DNA of 64,000 nucleotides from Bicyclus anynana (GCF_947172395.1 NC_069109.1:2016897-2080896), one strand, 5' to 3'. Shown: positions 50,001 to 56,948, counted from the first letter of the stretch. Made by a program: numbers and translations. Notes: generated from the letters alone by a model not told the origin.

Positions 50001-53000
50001 AAGCCCCAGACTAATTGCCGACTTGTGTCGCACTCAAATTCACCAACAAAATTGTCTGTCGTTTTCTTGACGAGGAAGAGGTAAACTCACACATCGAAAA
50101 TATTAAACGCCATTATATCCCGTGTCCTTACACTACACACTACTATAAATTTAAATCGCAATACACATACGTGTAATATTAACACAATGAAACATCGATT
50201 CTACAGACGTTGTATAAACAAGTTAGATCATGATCATATACTATTGACAGAGGGGTAACTAGCGAGGCAGGTCCTATGCTAATTGGTCTGAGGCATAAAC
50301 ACAACAAATTATACTTAAACTCATTTACCTTTTATTCCACACCTGTGCACCCTGTGGTCCTCATAAAGAGGCTCAATGTCACTCAACGATGGAGCGAGCT
50401 AAGCTTGGAGTTTCTCTGCGTGATCGAATCAAAAATGAGGAGATTCGCAGAAGAACCTAAGTCACCGACATAGCTCAGTGAGTCGCGAAGCTGAAGTGGC
50501 AATGGGCGGGGCACATAATTCGAAGAGCCAATGGAGGATAAACCCGCACCGGAAAACTTAGTGTTGGTCGACCCTCCACTAGGTTATACGAGAACATCAA
50601 GCAGGTTGCAGGAGCCGCTGGATGCTGGTAGTTCGAGGCCATTGTGTTTGAAAGTCCGTGCAAGAGGCCTATGTCCAGCAGTGGACCTCCATCGGTTAAT
50701 AATGATGATGATCACCTTCGGTTCTGGTTTCAGTAATTGGTGGAAGCTGCTCTCAAGACTCCGACTGCGTGATACAGAACACTGAGTGTAGAAATGGCAC
50801 AGATGGCTCAACCTGCGAGTGCAAGGCAGCGTTCGTTGATTACCAGGACGCTTGTTGGCAGAGTGAGACTTAGTTTATTATGCTGGTTCAGTAAGATTCT
50901 AGAGTTCCGTACCCCAAAAGAAAAAACCCTAAATCAGCTTGTCCGACTGACGTTTTATCTGTCTGCCTGTCAACACCCTTTATTACTATTATAATAATAA
51001 TAATTTATTTATTCATTAGAAAGCAGGTTAACAAAGATTGCTTAAGATGTAATTAGACCCTGATACTTTCTATAATATCTTTCTGTAATGTCAAATATTT
51101 ATTACCAATAATATGTTAAAATGTGTTCAAATTATTTACATGTTAACTATTAAATATATAAGAATAATTATCATAAATATCTCAGAAATATAAGCCGTAT
51201 ACTCAAATCAGTCCCATGAAGTTGTAAAAAATCAAAAGCTTTTCAGCAAAAAATGACACTTTTAAGGGAATCAGAACTTATACACTCATATATACTGTAT
51301 GTTTAAAACTATGAAACTTGGCAAGTAACAACGCTAAGCACAGAAGCAATAGAAAAAGTCTCAAAACTATACATTTGTAATAAAATCTTACAAAATAGAA
51401 GATCTGTAATTCGGGAAAAGCTCAGCAAAAACTCCACAATTCGATTTCTGAAGAATTTATTAATGAACTAGCTAACGCCACGCGGTCTTACACGCGCGAT
51501 TCCCGTTCCCGTAGTAATACGGGGATAATATAAAACCTATAGCCATTCTCGATAAATTGGCTATCTAACACTGAAAGAATTTTTCAAATTGGGCCCGTAG
51601 TTCCTGAGATTAGCACGTTTAATCAAACAAACTCTTCAGCTTTGTAATATTAGTATAGCATTTGAACTTTGAATGTAACATTGGCTGCACTTTTCAAGGA
51701 GTATCCGGGTTCGATTCCCCGTGCGCAGTGACGGCGCAGTGCGAGGACGCCATGGGCGCGGCGGGGGTCTGCGACAACGAGCGCTGCGCCTGCATTAGTG
51801 GTCACCACTTTAGGGATGACAGTTGTTGGCCGGTCACACGTGAGTCTACTTTCTTCTCTTCTCCTCATTCGGCTCACTGCTGAGCTCGAGTGTCCTCTCA
51901 GAATGAGAGGGGTTGGGCTTATAGACCATCACGCTGGCCCAATACGGATAATTTAATTCTATTCATACGGTTACCGGATAAATTATATATTTTTATTATT
52001 CGGACAATTAATTATATGAACGATATGAGACGGAATTTATTGAAAACTTCATCATTATCAACCCACATTCGGCTCACTGCTGAGCTCGAGTCTCCTCTGG
52101 AATCTGGAATGCGGATTGGCAGACTTCACACACACAGAGAATTATGGAAGTTCACTGGTATGCAGCTTTCCTCGCGATGTTTTTCCTTCACAGGTTGAGA
52201 CACGTGATATTGAATTTCTTAAATTGATTGAAAAGTTACTGTATTAAAAATAATTTTGTTCACTTTAATTGCCATATCAATTGCCACTTAAAAACAAACA
52301 TCTGACATTCTGTTAAAATATATTTTTCACTCAATTTAATATAATACATTTAATGACAGTATATAATGGCGTAGTGGTATGCGTGGTGGATTTAGAAGAC
52401 GGAGGTCCTGGGTTCAATCCCCGGCTGGGCTGATTGAGGTTTTCTTAATTGATCCAAATCTGGCTGGTGGGAGGCTTCGACCGTGGCTAGTTACCACCCT
52501 ACCGGCAAAGACGTACCGCTAAGCGATTTAGCGTTCCGGTACGATGTCGTGTAGAAACCGAAAGGGGTGTGGATTTTCATCCCTCTCCCAACAAGTTAAC
52601 CCGCTTACATCTTCGATTGCGTCATCACTTATCATCAGACTTACTTGTAAAGAATAAAAAAAATAAAAAGTAATGTTATTTTTCGAATCTAACAGCGTAT
52701 GAATTTTTATCAAGAAATTTAAGAATACTTCAAATACAACTCGTTCCAGGTCTTCTCGAGTCTTGCAGCAGTATCAGCCAGTGCTACCTGCCCGGTGCAT
52801 CAGATCGCGTGGTCTGCAGGAACGGGCTTTGCCAATGCCACTTCCACTATCCCTACTCCGAGGAACTGCAGACTTGCTGTGAGTATACTATGACGTCACA
52901 AAAGCCCGCCAGACGAGCGGACTGTGGCTGAACCTGAAAGCAGTGGCGTAAATGGTCACCGGTGCCCAGGCACAGGGCGTAGACTCTCGGGGGCGCTAGA

Positions 53001-53653
53001 ATAAACAGACTAGGCTGGACGACCTTTACTCTGGCAGGACTATTGCTTTTTCTACGCTGCGACCTACTCCTGCCCATATTCAAGACCCCGAGTCCTTTAA
53101 ACTAGAACTGCTGGTCACATTCATTTGTGCATTAGTTGTGAAGAATCTTTGCAAATATTTTCGAATAAACGTTTTTCACCAATTCATACTTAAACGCAAT
53201 TTATATTATACCATGCTACCTTCCTTATCCAAAAATCTACCATACCAAATACTTAACATTAAATTAATTTACAGTTTTAAACTTTGCTGGGTATTTTTTT
53301 ATGAAAGTATGAAGATCAAATTGGCACAAAAATTTAATATTAAGCATCAGAATGGGCAACTCATTTGCAGTAGTGAACCTGCGTTGAGTTTTAGTGAGTG
53401 AGACACAGTGGGTGGTATAATAGCAAAGGGTCTACTTAAATAGGACACAGTTATAGAAGCTCGCACCGGGCGCGGAAAAGGCTATTTACGGCCTGAAAGT
53501 GCAGACACTTAGAGCTGTTTCCCTGTATCACAAGCTTACATTATCTTTTTTCTTGCAGTGAGTTCTTCAGGATCATCGGCATCCTCTACAAGAAGTATCT
53601 TCCTGGTTTTGCTTGCATCATTAGCAATTTACAAAGTATCAAGATGCACCTAA
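34981..53653 (+). CDS. Secreted/GPI-anchored EB-module cysteine-rich protein, 14 exons (gene span)
   Basis: Spliced length is about 608 residues. It opens with a signal peptide (MSGHAIILFFG then ILVYSPLSES), continues with about eleven cysteine-rich modules of the EB/EGF-like kind (C-x5-C ... C ... C-x-C-x5-G ... C), and ends with a Ser/Gly-rich linker, a 12-residue hydrophobic stretch (IFLVLLASLAIY) and a short polar tail, as in GPI-anchor signals. Such proteins are often labelled EB domain or prion-like domain-bearing in insect annotations; a role in recognition or adhesion is only inferred. Every internal exon is phase 1-1 and a multiple of three, so exons can be skipped or duplicated without frameshift. 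Introns hold a young BEL/Pao element, two GGGATGATGAC elements, LINE ends, SINEs, a 111-bp minisatellite and broken duplicates of exon 2. Confidence 0.85.
35256..35470. repeat. Broken foldback element in intron 1 of the EB-protein gene
   Basis: Left arm TTCAACCGACTTCAAACTCA to AAGGCGGCGCCAATCCAGTG. The right arm stops after GGCACCGCCTTCAAA. Relative of 698-1119. Ends 12 bp before the acceptor of exon 2. Confidence 0.82.
35483..35641 (+). CDS. EB-protein exon 2, first module
   Basis: Acceptor TTTTGTACAG. Encodes the rest of the signal peptide and one cysteine-rich module (CATNADC ... SECDATGVCRCVPG ... SACV). Donor GAC G|GTACGT. The acceptor lies 12 bp after the broken arm of a foldback repeat. 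Two damaged copies of the exon's 3' part follow in tandem at 35650-35900. Confidence 0.88.
35650..35900 (+). pseudogene. Two tandem degenerate copies of EB-protein exon 2
   Basis: 35655-35765 and 35780-35899 repeat the exon's module (GACGCGACTGGC, TGTGTGGACG) and even the donor (GTAAGT, GTACGT). Both have lost 4 to 14 bases, so the frame and two cysteines are broken, and there is no acceptor between copies. Confidence 0.85.
35940..36447 (-). mobile_element. GGGATGATGAC element, copy 6
   Basis: 508 bp with ends AATGGGGATGATGAC and GTCATCATCCCTATT, 61-codon plus-strand frame open. In intron 2 of the EB-protein gene. Confidence 0.9.
36619..36714 (+). CDS. EB-protein exon 3
   Basis: 32 codons, phase 1-1, between TGTTATAG and GGTGGG. 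Encodes APYLTSPCIEDHQCSRLF...FEC. It supplies the first three cysteines of a module whose C-x-C part is on the next exon. Confidence 0.82.
36805..37035. mobile_element. LINE and SINE-B scraps in intron 3
   Basis: 36805-36870 holds CGACATCAAGCGAGTCGCAG and CGTGATGTTTGGAAGTAG (RTE-like LINE, plus). 36925-37035 is a shortened minus-strand SINE-B. Confidence 0.65.
37278..37481 (+). CDS. EB-protein exon 4
   Basis: 68 codons, phase 1-1, acceptor CATTTCCAG, donor GGTAAT. Begins GNCFCSAGHHYFRGRCW, completing the module of exon 3, and then carries a second module from PCTRDEEC to CQCAEGYYE...DC. GYYE after C-x-C is a typical EB/EGF feature. Confidence 0.88.
37482..38004 (+). other. Intron 4 of the EB-protein gene
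   Basis: No gene. A worn Helitron-like scrap (AAATTGGTCCAGTAGTTTCG) is at 37585-37620. TTTCGTTTCGTTTCC and similar T-rich runs lie at 37770-37830. Confidence 0.4.
38005..38091 (+). CDS. EB-protein exon 5
   Basis: 29 codons, phase 1-1, acceptor TTTTACAG, donor AATG|GTAAGT. Encodes VGDGCILDIDCRFPDGVCD...RC, the first half of a module, with its four cysteines and no C-x-C of its own. Confidence 0.85.
38130..38590 (+). repeat. 111-bp minisatellite, four units
   Basis: Units start near 38152, 38259, 38370 and 38481. The last three steps are 107, 111 and 111 bp. Each holds ACCGCAGCAGCGTCACCGG, GACTCGATTTCCAAGGGC and AACGTGGGGGACGTATACTC. GC-rich, in intron 5. Confidence 0.92.
38866..39063 (+). 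CDS. EB-protein exon 6
   Basis: 66 codons, phase 1-1. A Thr/Pro/Gln-rich linker (TTPNSQPEQSLTT...) that could be O-glycosylated is followed by a cysteine module (TCNLTTPCEEPFEC then GVCICPVGYYESVNG and a last Cys). Acceptor GTTTTACAG, donor GCTG|GTAAG. Confidence 0.86.
39064..39722 (+). other. Intron 6 of the EB-protein gene
   Basis: No gene. 39300-39360 carries repeated CCGGTAACCG phrases that also occur at 36480-36560 and 53680, suggesting a short dispersed motif. The rest is AT-rich. Confidence 0.4.
39723..39842 (+). CDS. EB-protein exon 7
   Basis: 40 codons, phase 1-1, acceptor TTTTTCCAG, donor AGAG|GTTAG. Encodes ELGSLAEPDQCVGLLAVVVD then GICSCPANMFFEENMRDC. It has only four cysteines because the usual first pair is missing, so this is a shortened or divergent module. 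Confidence 0.78.
39860..39884 (+). repeat. (TG)n microsatellite
   Basis: A run of about eleven TG dinucleotides near the start of intron 7. Confidence 0.9.
40098..40530 (-). mobile_element. RTE-like LINE 3' end
   Basis: Minus strand: ends in an ATGATGATGATG tail (reads TCATCATCATCATC on plus) and encodes the WTDDIKRV-like, WQWGHIVRR-like and SLRDRIR-like segments. Longest LINE end of this type in the window. Intron 7. Confidence 0.8.
40531..41068 (-). other. Rest of intron 7 of the EB-protein gene
   Basis: No exon or known repeat. 40670-40725 contains a second LINE-like phrase (ATAGCCACTTCAGCTTCGCA). 40860-40910 reads CACTGCCCGACATGTCC and is unremarkable. Confidence 0.35.
41069..41236 (+). 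CDS. EB-protein exon 8
   Basis: 56 codons, phase 1-1, acceptor GTTCACAG, donor TCTG|GTAAG. Encodes SCVTDSNCYTFGPASRC, a Pro-rich loop (GPPQPPWNF) and CECVPEYAVWDPRQTFC, a complete module. Confidence 0.87.
41705..42211 (+). mobile_element. GGGATGATGAC element, copy 7
   Basis: 507 bp, ends AATAGGGATGATGAC and GTCATCATCCTTGTT, about 80 bp before exon 9. Intron 8 of the EB-protein gene. Confidence 0.9.
42292..42438 (+). CDS. EB-protein exon 9
   Basis: 49 codons, phase 1-1, acceptor TTGTACCAG, donor TTAG|GTTTG (weak). Encodes VGGSCEADSDCQAGDLEIHC then GICSCPDGLEEYEGLC, a complete module. The next intron carries the BEL/Pao insertion. Confidence 0.88.
42786..42935 (+). mobile_element. SINE-B, 5' half
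   Basis: ACGTGATAGCCCAGTGGATA to ACATCGTGAGG. Truncated at the middle. Intron 9. Confidence 0.8.
42936..43363 (+). other. Intron 9 before the BEL/Pao insertion
   Basis: No exon. 43030-43330 is GC-richer (GTCACGCACTTGTGAACGTT) and lacks homology to other parts of the window. Confidence 0.35.
43369..43584 (-). repeat. BEL/Pao 3' LTR (left copy)
   Basis: 216 bp, begins TGTGCGCAGCAG and ends TTGCCTGCAACA on the plus strand. Identical to the right copy except one base. Preceded by the target duplication AATAC. Confidence 0.97.
43735..48921 (-). CDS. BEL/Pao gag-pol polyprotein, 1728 residues
   Basis: One uninterrupted frame. Gag part: coiled-coil-like N-terminus (1-95) and a DUF1759-like region (about 117-290), then zinc-knuckle-like cysteines (312-325 and 346-375). 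Aspartic protease with LLDSGSQVSLV at about 416-426. Pao-type reverse transcriptase at about 720-880, with the first catalytic Asp in TTDIKHMF (789) and YVDD at 865-868. RNase H with FADAS (D1044), RLELNAALL (E1090), FSDSK (D1122) and NPADLISRG (D1168). Integrase with zinc-binding H1357, H1362, C1392, C1395 and core D1428, D1494, E1548. A DUF5641-like C-terminus from about 1640. Length and domain order are those of complete BEL/Pao elements. No frameshift or missing catalytic residue was seen. It copies the element's RNA and integrates it; no envelope protein is present. Confidence 0.96.
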   Translation of the reverse strand: MEDELSRKNVARGYAKRTITRLYQYLEAEEANLLKNHVEELMVRRDRLEKTFNEYEDLCKDILHLNPKDEECVDVVEEKFYKMVTMLNKAIAQRGFAPASSTNSVAQPSVAAKTHLPPVDIQQFNGKFTEYIPFISLFKSMIHNNSSLDVIQKLYYLRSYLIGEPLDLIKNLPITPESYSEALKLLENRYENKYKIVNEHISHLLDLKCITKSTASNLRDFVSCIRQQLAAISIHEPNVIHWSPILLCIFSRKLDSFTTRAYQMDRSSDNKPSLEEFLQYLEKRALALENAEQGHTAGNSRVAALATQGSSCSYCKSKEHKLFKCKKFYLLTAQERILFIEKNKLCITCLGTHKGKCRFHFRCSDCKGCHNSLVCNSPALAPPVTMTGNIDNNVLLPTARVKVFSKNGREYRIKALLDSGSQVSLVTSKVIKILGLTPTPNNTNIIGISNTKNNTKYCIPLEVHSMHIPFKKIINCHVVENITCKLPQSNIDISKIHIPNNITLADEQFNVPSEIHILIGADVFFQTLLPSNQSVVVVPMNLSSPAASDPHGSQQVLPTASCHTTSQGSPGFELHIFPTLFGHIIGGGLPVDLSKPSCHKVALKCELDIQKTISQFWSYEKVPELFHEKTSEQELCEQIFQSSVKLENNHFQVALPLKLPLEDINGILGESFHLALKRFLNLEKKLHSNPNLFMQYQRFIHEYLSLNHGHYMDIELYDINKQATYYLPHHAVINENSSTTRLRCVFDASMKTDKKVSLNSLQLNGPVVQKDLFDILMLFRFGKYTFTTDIKHMFRNIKIDPKFTSLQNILWRDNPSESIKCIRLDTVTYGLKSSSYLATRCLKELAIRYENLYPLASNIINNHTYVDDILYTDHDFNSVITARNQLREILSLGGFHTHKWASNNKSILSDIPQTEQQHFCSLDLQKENFDMKALGLRINVIDDNFIISSPEPFNPKEITKRRILSYIGRFYDPMGFASPIIVTAKVIMQKLWLQNIDWNSTPPLNIQEEWLQFTADLLAMEPIKLSRNIDISENYTAELVGFADASSSTAYGCCVYLRVNKLGNSNAYLLCSKSRINPIQKKGMTVPRLELNAALLLSKLMAKTYDSLKLKVKIKDVYLFSDSKIVLAWIDTELMQLQAYIANRVSVIRQATGAWSWLYVNTKENPADLISRGLKPGELNRCQLWWNGPQFLRNSEYNFDCCKPELPSTLPEVRPCLVLSDDQSSNSIEYIFKQLYNYSNITKIIRLMAYMLRFLNNVNKHKNKINSKYLTSSELENALMVIVKHEQGVHFKSEINALCKGNNLKGTLVNLHPFIDNLGLLRVGGRLHHAAIPLSQKHPVILPKDSLITSLIIKSEHERLLHAGPKLLLSSLNQKFWIVNGLLHIKKITHKCIICFRNKATAAQQLMGSLPASRVTATSRPFQVIGLDFAGPVDVKLSRIRRSVVGKGYICVFVCFTTKAVHLELASDLTTETFLGCLKRQISRRGKPSQVHCDNFSSFKSASNQLNELYKLHASQYHQANVQKFAAEQGINFHFIPCYSPTFGGLWEAAVKSTKYHLRRVVQNSLLTYEQLNTVLCEIEAVLNSRPLLSLSSDPDDFYYLTPGHFIIGSALTMYPENNLINVPKNKLKFWQLCTNLKQQFWKVWHKYYLNILQNRPKWRQDQNNVKVGSLVILKDDNLYPMYWPMARIVRLCPGHDGKVRAVEVMTPNKKTHIRAINKICVLPIDSN
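48922..49391 (-). other. BEL/Pao untranslated leader
   Basis: About 470 bp between the primer-binding site and the gag ATG on the minus strand. No other long frame of note. It is GC-richer around 49100-49260, perhaps packaging or promoter sequence. Confidence 0.6.
49392..49409 (-). other. Probable primer-binding site of the BEL/Pao element
   Basis: Read on the minus strand, TGGTCCTTCGGCCCTCCG starts directly inside the 5' LTR. Primer-binding sites begin TGG, complementary to tRNA 3' CCA. The tRNA was not identified. Confidence 0.6.
49410..49625 (-). repeat. BEL/Pao 5' LTR (right copy)
   Basis: 216 bp, the LTR from which the element would be transcribed leftwards. Followed by AATAC and, 22 bp later, by the splice acceptor of host exon 10. 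Confidence 0.97.
49653..49775 (+). CDS. EB-protein exon 10
   Basis: 41 codons, phase 1-1, donor CCTA|GTAAG. Encodes LGDRCQHSRECTTENTACD then LCACTEGYQPNDGVC. Its acceptor (GGTTCACAG) lies only 22 bp after the end of the BEL/Pao target duplication, so the upstream splicing context was replaced by LTR sequence. Confidence 0.88.
50005..50165. repeat. Dispersed repeat shared with 505-675
   Basis: CTCAAATTCACCAACAAAAT, GAGGTAAACTCACACATCGA and CACTACACACTACTATAAAT recur near the start of the window in the same order. Class unknown. Confidence 0.6.
50378..50712 (+). mobile_element. RTE-like LINE 3' end
   Basis: TGGAGTTTCTCTGCGTGATC to TCCATCGGTTAATAATGATG. The segment with WRPR is deleted around 50530. 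Ends about 20 bp before the acceptor of exon 11. Confidence 0.8.
50734..50862 (+). CDS. EB-protein exon 11
   Basis: 43 codons, phase 1-1, acceptor TGGTTTCAG, donor CAGA|GTGAG. Encodes IGGSCSQDSDCVIQNTEC then STCECKAAFVDYQDACW, a complete module. A LINE tail ends about 20 bp upstream of the acceptor. Confidence 0.88.
50870..51467 (+). other. Intron 11 of the EB-protein gene
   Basis: AT-rich, with a TAATAATAATAA run at 50990-51003. No gene or known repeat supported. Confidence 0.35.
51468..51658 (-). mobile_element. Helitron-like element, CAGCTAG type
   Basis: CTAGCTAACGCCACGCGG to GTAATATTAGTATAGC. Ends about 40 bp before the acceptor of exon 12. Confidence 0.8.
51699..51839 (+). CDS. EB-protein exon 12
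   Basis: 47 codons, phase 1-1, acceptor TTTTCAAG, donor ACAC|GTGAGT. Encodes VSGFDSPCAVTAQCEDAMG, GVCDNERCACISGHHF and a final CW. A Helitron-like fragment ends about 40 bp upstream of the acceptor. Confidence 0.86.
51862..52235 (-). mobile_element. Two broken SINE-B copies
   Basis: 51862-51950 is a tail fragment starting 22 bp after the donor of exon 12. 52040-52235 is a second copy with a deletion where GTTAGGCCAATAGTCCACC should be. Confidence 0.75.
52366..52662 (+). mobile_element. SINE-A, 5' end lost
   Basis: Starts inside the A box (GGCGTAGTGGTATGCGTGG), B box GGGTTCAATCCCCGG, A-rich end. Intron 12. Confidence 0.85.
52750..52878 (+). CDS. EB-protein exon 13
   Basis: 43 codons, phase 1-1, acceptor CGTTCCAG, donor TGCT|GTGAG. 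Encodes LLESCSSISQCYLPGASD, VVCRNGLCQCHFHYPYS and a last Cys. It is the final cysteine module. Confidence 0.87.
52879..53558 (+). other. Intron 13 of the EB-protein gene
   Basis: No second exon seen. A frame at 53138-53401 is open but AT-biased and lacks splice sites in frame. Confidence 0.4.
53559..53653 (+). CDS. EB-protein exon 14, C-terminal anchor signal and stop
   Basis: Acceptor TTTCTTGCAG. Encodes a small-residue linker (SSSGSSASSTRS), a hydrophobic run IFLVLLASLAIY and the tail KVSRCT, then TAA. Small residues before a short hydrophobic end suggest a GPI-anchor signal. A short single-pass membrane helix is the alternative. Confidence 0.8.
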
Positions 53654-53659
53654 AATAAA
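53654..53659 (+). terminator. Polyadenylation signal of the EB-protein gene
   Basis: AATAAA starts at the base after the TAA stop. A second AATAAA lies at about 53846. Either could be used. Confidence 0.45.
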
Positions 53660-53971
53660 ATATAACTATTCGTCCGGTGACCGGAAAAATATTTTTTTTT
53701 GGTGATAAATAATCGTCTAATTAATTACCGGACTAATAAGAACATGAAATTTTATTCGTACAATTGCTGTATGAATAGTCACTAAGTATAAATTATCTCT
53801 AAAAATCACAATTTGTATATAATGTATATATTGTATTTTTTTTTTAAATAAAACAATTGGATTAAGCATAAAAGTTTTTTATTAATATTATTGGATGTAT
53901 TCTTTTAAATAAAAAACAACATACTGTATATTTTTTATTGTTTTCAGAAGAATATTAAGACAGAAGACAGA

Positions 53972-54321
53972 TACTATAAACGCGAAAGTTTGTATGGATG
54001 TTTGGATGTTTGTTACTCTTCAACGCCGCTACTACTAAAGCGATTTAGCTAAAATTTGGAATGGAAATAGATTTTACTCTGGATTAACACATAGGCTACT
54101 TTTCATCCCAAAAAATCCATAGTTTCCCGAGATTTGCAAAAACTGATGATTTTGATGATATGAATGTTTGTTACTCTTTCACGCCTCGACTACTGAACCG
54201 AATTAGCTGAAATTTGGTATTGAGATATATAGGCTACTTTTTATCCCGAAAAAATTCATGGTTCCTGAGGGATTTGTGATAAACTAAATTCCACGCGGAC
54301 GAAGTCGCGGGCATCCGCTAA
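53972..54321 (+). mobile_element. Helitron-like element, CCGCTAG type
   Basis: ACTATAAACGCGAAAGTTTG to GGGCATCCGCTAAT. The final CTAG has become CTAA. Confidence 0.78.
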
Positions 54322-54505
54322 TAATAAATATTTTTAATTATTCGAAGCTGGGAACCTCGTGATCGGAAGTCACATAGGCTAACCATTGGACCGGGACGAA
54401 ACTATTTTAAATCTCTGATATATTTTCATATCCCTATAACTTCCTCTTGCATCACTATCTATTGCTGAAAACTGTATTAAAATCCGTTTAACAGTTTATA
54501 AGAAT

Positions 54506-54810
54506 CATAGAGCCTAGTAGATATGACCTTTGCCTCCAATTCCGCAAGGTGTGGGTTCGAATCCGGTCCAGGGCTCCTCCAACTTTTAAATTATGTGAAT
54601 TTTAAGAAATTAAATATCACATGTCTCTAACGGTGAAGGAAAACATCGTGAGGAAACTGTGTACCAGAGAATTTTCTTAATTCTCTGCGTGTGTGAAGTC
54701 TGCCAATCCGCATTGGGCCAGCGTGGTGGACTATTGGCCTAACCCCTCTTATTCTGAGAGGAGACTCGAGCTCAACAGTGAGCCGAATATGGATTGATAA
54801 TGATGATATT
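54506..54810 (+). mobile_element. SINE-B, full length
   Basis: AGAGCCTAGTAGATATGACC (A-box variant) to TGAGCCGAATATGGATTGAT. Downstream of the EB-protein gene. Confidence 0.87.
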
Positions 54811-54838
54811 AAATAGATAATTATAGATTATGTAATGA

Positions 54839-55298
54839 ATGACGGCCTCCATGGCGCAGTGGTATGCGTGGTGGATTTACAGAGGTCCTGGGTTCGATCC
54901 CCAGCTGGGCAGATTGAGATTTTCTTAATTGGTCCAGGTCTGGCTGGTGGGAGGCTTCGGCTGTGGCTAGTTATGCTTGTATGTAGTGCACGGCATAAGC
55001 TGAGCTGTACACCCTTTCTTTTTAAGGGTTACAGACAGACATGCTGTCATAAGGATAGGGTACTGACTGTCTGTAACTTTTAGATTTGAATAAATTTATT
55101 TTCTTTCTTTCTTCTTCTTCTTTCTTAGTTACCACCCTGCCGGCAATTTAGCGTTCCGGTACGATGTCGTGTAGAAACCGAAAGGAGTGTGGATTTTCAT
55201 CCTCCTCCTAACAAGTTAGCCCGCTTCCATCTTAGATTGCATCATCACTTACCATCAGGTGAGATTGTAGTCAAGGGCTAACTTGTAAAGAAAAAAAA
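54839..55298 (+). mobile_element. SINE-A interrupted by a 152-bp insertion
   Basis: Head GGCCTCCATGGCGCAGTGG, then a break at CTAGTTA (54973). The body resumes at 55132 and runs to the A-rich tail. Confidence 0.87.
54974..55125 (+). mobile_element. 152-bp insertion flanked by TAGTTA
   Basis: TAGTTA at 54968-54973 and 55126-55131. The insert contains GTTACAGACA and its inverse TGTCTGTAAC, and ends GAATAAATTTATTTTCTTTC with a CTT-rich tail, like a short retroposed 3' end. Family not recognised. Confidence 0.72.
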
Positions 55299-55469
55299 AA
55301 GTAATACATACTACAACAAACTAAAATTTATACCAAAACTTATTTTACCAAAGAAAGTTCCTCTAACACGTATGTAGTCATTAGGTATTCATACCTTAAT
55401 TGAATTTTAATGGCATTCAAAAAATACTTATAACACCTAAATTACCAACGTAAGTACCTAATGTATCTA

Positions 55470-55830
55470 AAGCCGTAATAGCCCAGTTGTTATTATAATC
55501 TCTGCTTTAGACGCAGGTTCGAATCCGGTCCGAGGCATGCACCTCTAACTTTCAAGAAACTAAATATCACGTGTCTCAAACGGTAAACGAAAAAAACATC
55601 GTGAGCAAACCAGCATACCTGAGAATTTCCTTAATATCCGCATTATCCGTGGTGGGCTAATAACCTAACCCCTCTCATTCTCAGAGGAGACTCGTGCTCA
55701 ACAGTGAGCCGAAAAGGCTGTTACTGATGATAAGGAAAATTCTCAAGAGTGCACTTCCTCATGATGTTTTTTCTTCACCGTTTGAAAGCAGACAAGGTGC
55801 ATTGCCCCGAACAGGATTCGAATCTACAAC
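55470..55830. mobile_element. Two opposed SINE-B copies
   Basis: 55470-55735 is a plus-strand copy with deletions. 55736-55830 is the head half of a minus-strand copy (GGATTCGAATC on plus). Confidence 0.7.
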
Positions 55831-55839
55831 CTTTTTGTC

Positions 55840-56016
55840 TGTTTGTTCGATCTTATCTTTGGAACGGCTGAACTGATTTTAACGGGACTTTCATTAGAAG
55901 ATAGAGGATGTTATTTAGCAACATTTAGGCTATTTTTGATCCCGAAAAAATCTATGGTTTCTGTAGGGGTTGTGAAAAACGGAATTTCACGTGGACGAAG
56001 TCATGGATATCCACTA
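55840..56016 (+). mobile_element. Worn Helitron-like element
   Basis: GGAACGGCTGAACTGATTTT to GGATATCCACTAG. An old relative of the CCGCTAG type. Confidence 0.55.
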
Positions 56017-56081
56017 GAACTTCATCAAATGAAGCAGGTGAGGACCACACATAATACTATTACAAGAACAATATTTTAAAA

Positions 56082-56458
56082 CAAGCGGACGCCCGCGACT
56101 TCGTCCGCGTGGAATTTAGTTTTTCACAAATCCCTCTGGAACCATGGCTTTTTCCGGAATAAAAAGTTGCCTATGTGTTAATCCAGGCTATAATATATCT
56201 CAATACCAAATTTCAGCTAATTCGGTTCAGTAGTCGAGGCGTGAAAGAGTAACAAACATTCATATCATCAAAATCATCAGTTTTCGCAAATCTCGGGAAA
56301 CCATGGATTTTTTCGGGATAAAAAGTAGCCTATGTGTTAATCCAGAGTAAAATCTATTTCCATTTTAAATTTTAGCCAAATCGCTTCAATAGTAGCGTCG
56401 TTATAGAGTAACAAACATCCAAACATCCATACAAACTTTCGCGTTTATAATATCAGTA
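56082..56458 (-). mobile_element. Helitron-like element, CCGCTAG type
   Basis: CAAGCGGACGCCCGCGACTT to CTTTCGCGTTTATAATATCA. Nearly full length. Confidence 0.8.
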
Positions 56459-56781
56459 GGATGGCGTCACTTTTCGAACTAAATGACTGATTTTCGTTAG
56501 ATTGGGAAAATTTCAATTTTAAATTTTCCGACTAATCGTTGTGTATGGTGAAATGAAAGCCTTTTTGTGAGTCATTACAGAAGTTGCCATGTGACTTAAA
56601 ATATTAAATGGTCTATTAATGTTTTAACCACAGAATAAAGAATGATCCAGAATGAGTCTTAACAAGCTGATAAAATCCTTAGAAAAACAACCTTGACAAC
56701 CGCTTAAACAAACTTTATTCATAATTTGTATTTCAAAATTTAACACTAACAACAATTACGTATTATTGATTATAATATTAA

Positions 56782-56948
56782 TCTATACTAATATAATAAA
56801 GCTGAAGAGTTTGTTTGTTTGTTTGTTTGTTTGATTGAACGCGCTAATCTCAGGAACAACTGGTCCGATTTGAAAAATTCTTTCAGTGTTAGATAGCCCA
56901 TTTAAACGGAACGGGAACCATGCGGGTGAAACCGCGCGGCATCAGCTA
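56782..56948 (+). mobile_element. Helitron-like element, CAGCTAG type, internally deleted
   Basis: TCTATACTAATATAATAAAG to GCGGCATCAGCTAG. The GAGGAAGGCTATAGG segment is missing. Confidence 0.8.
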
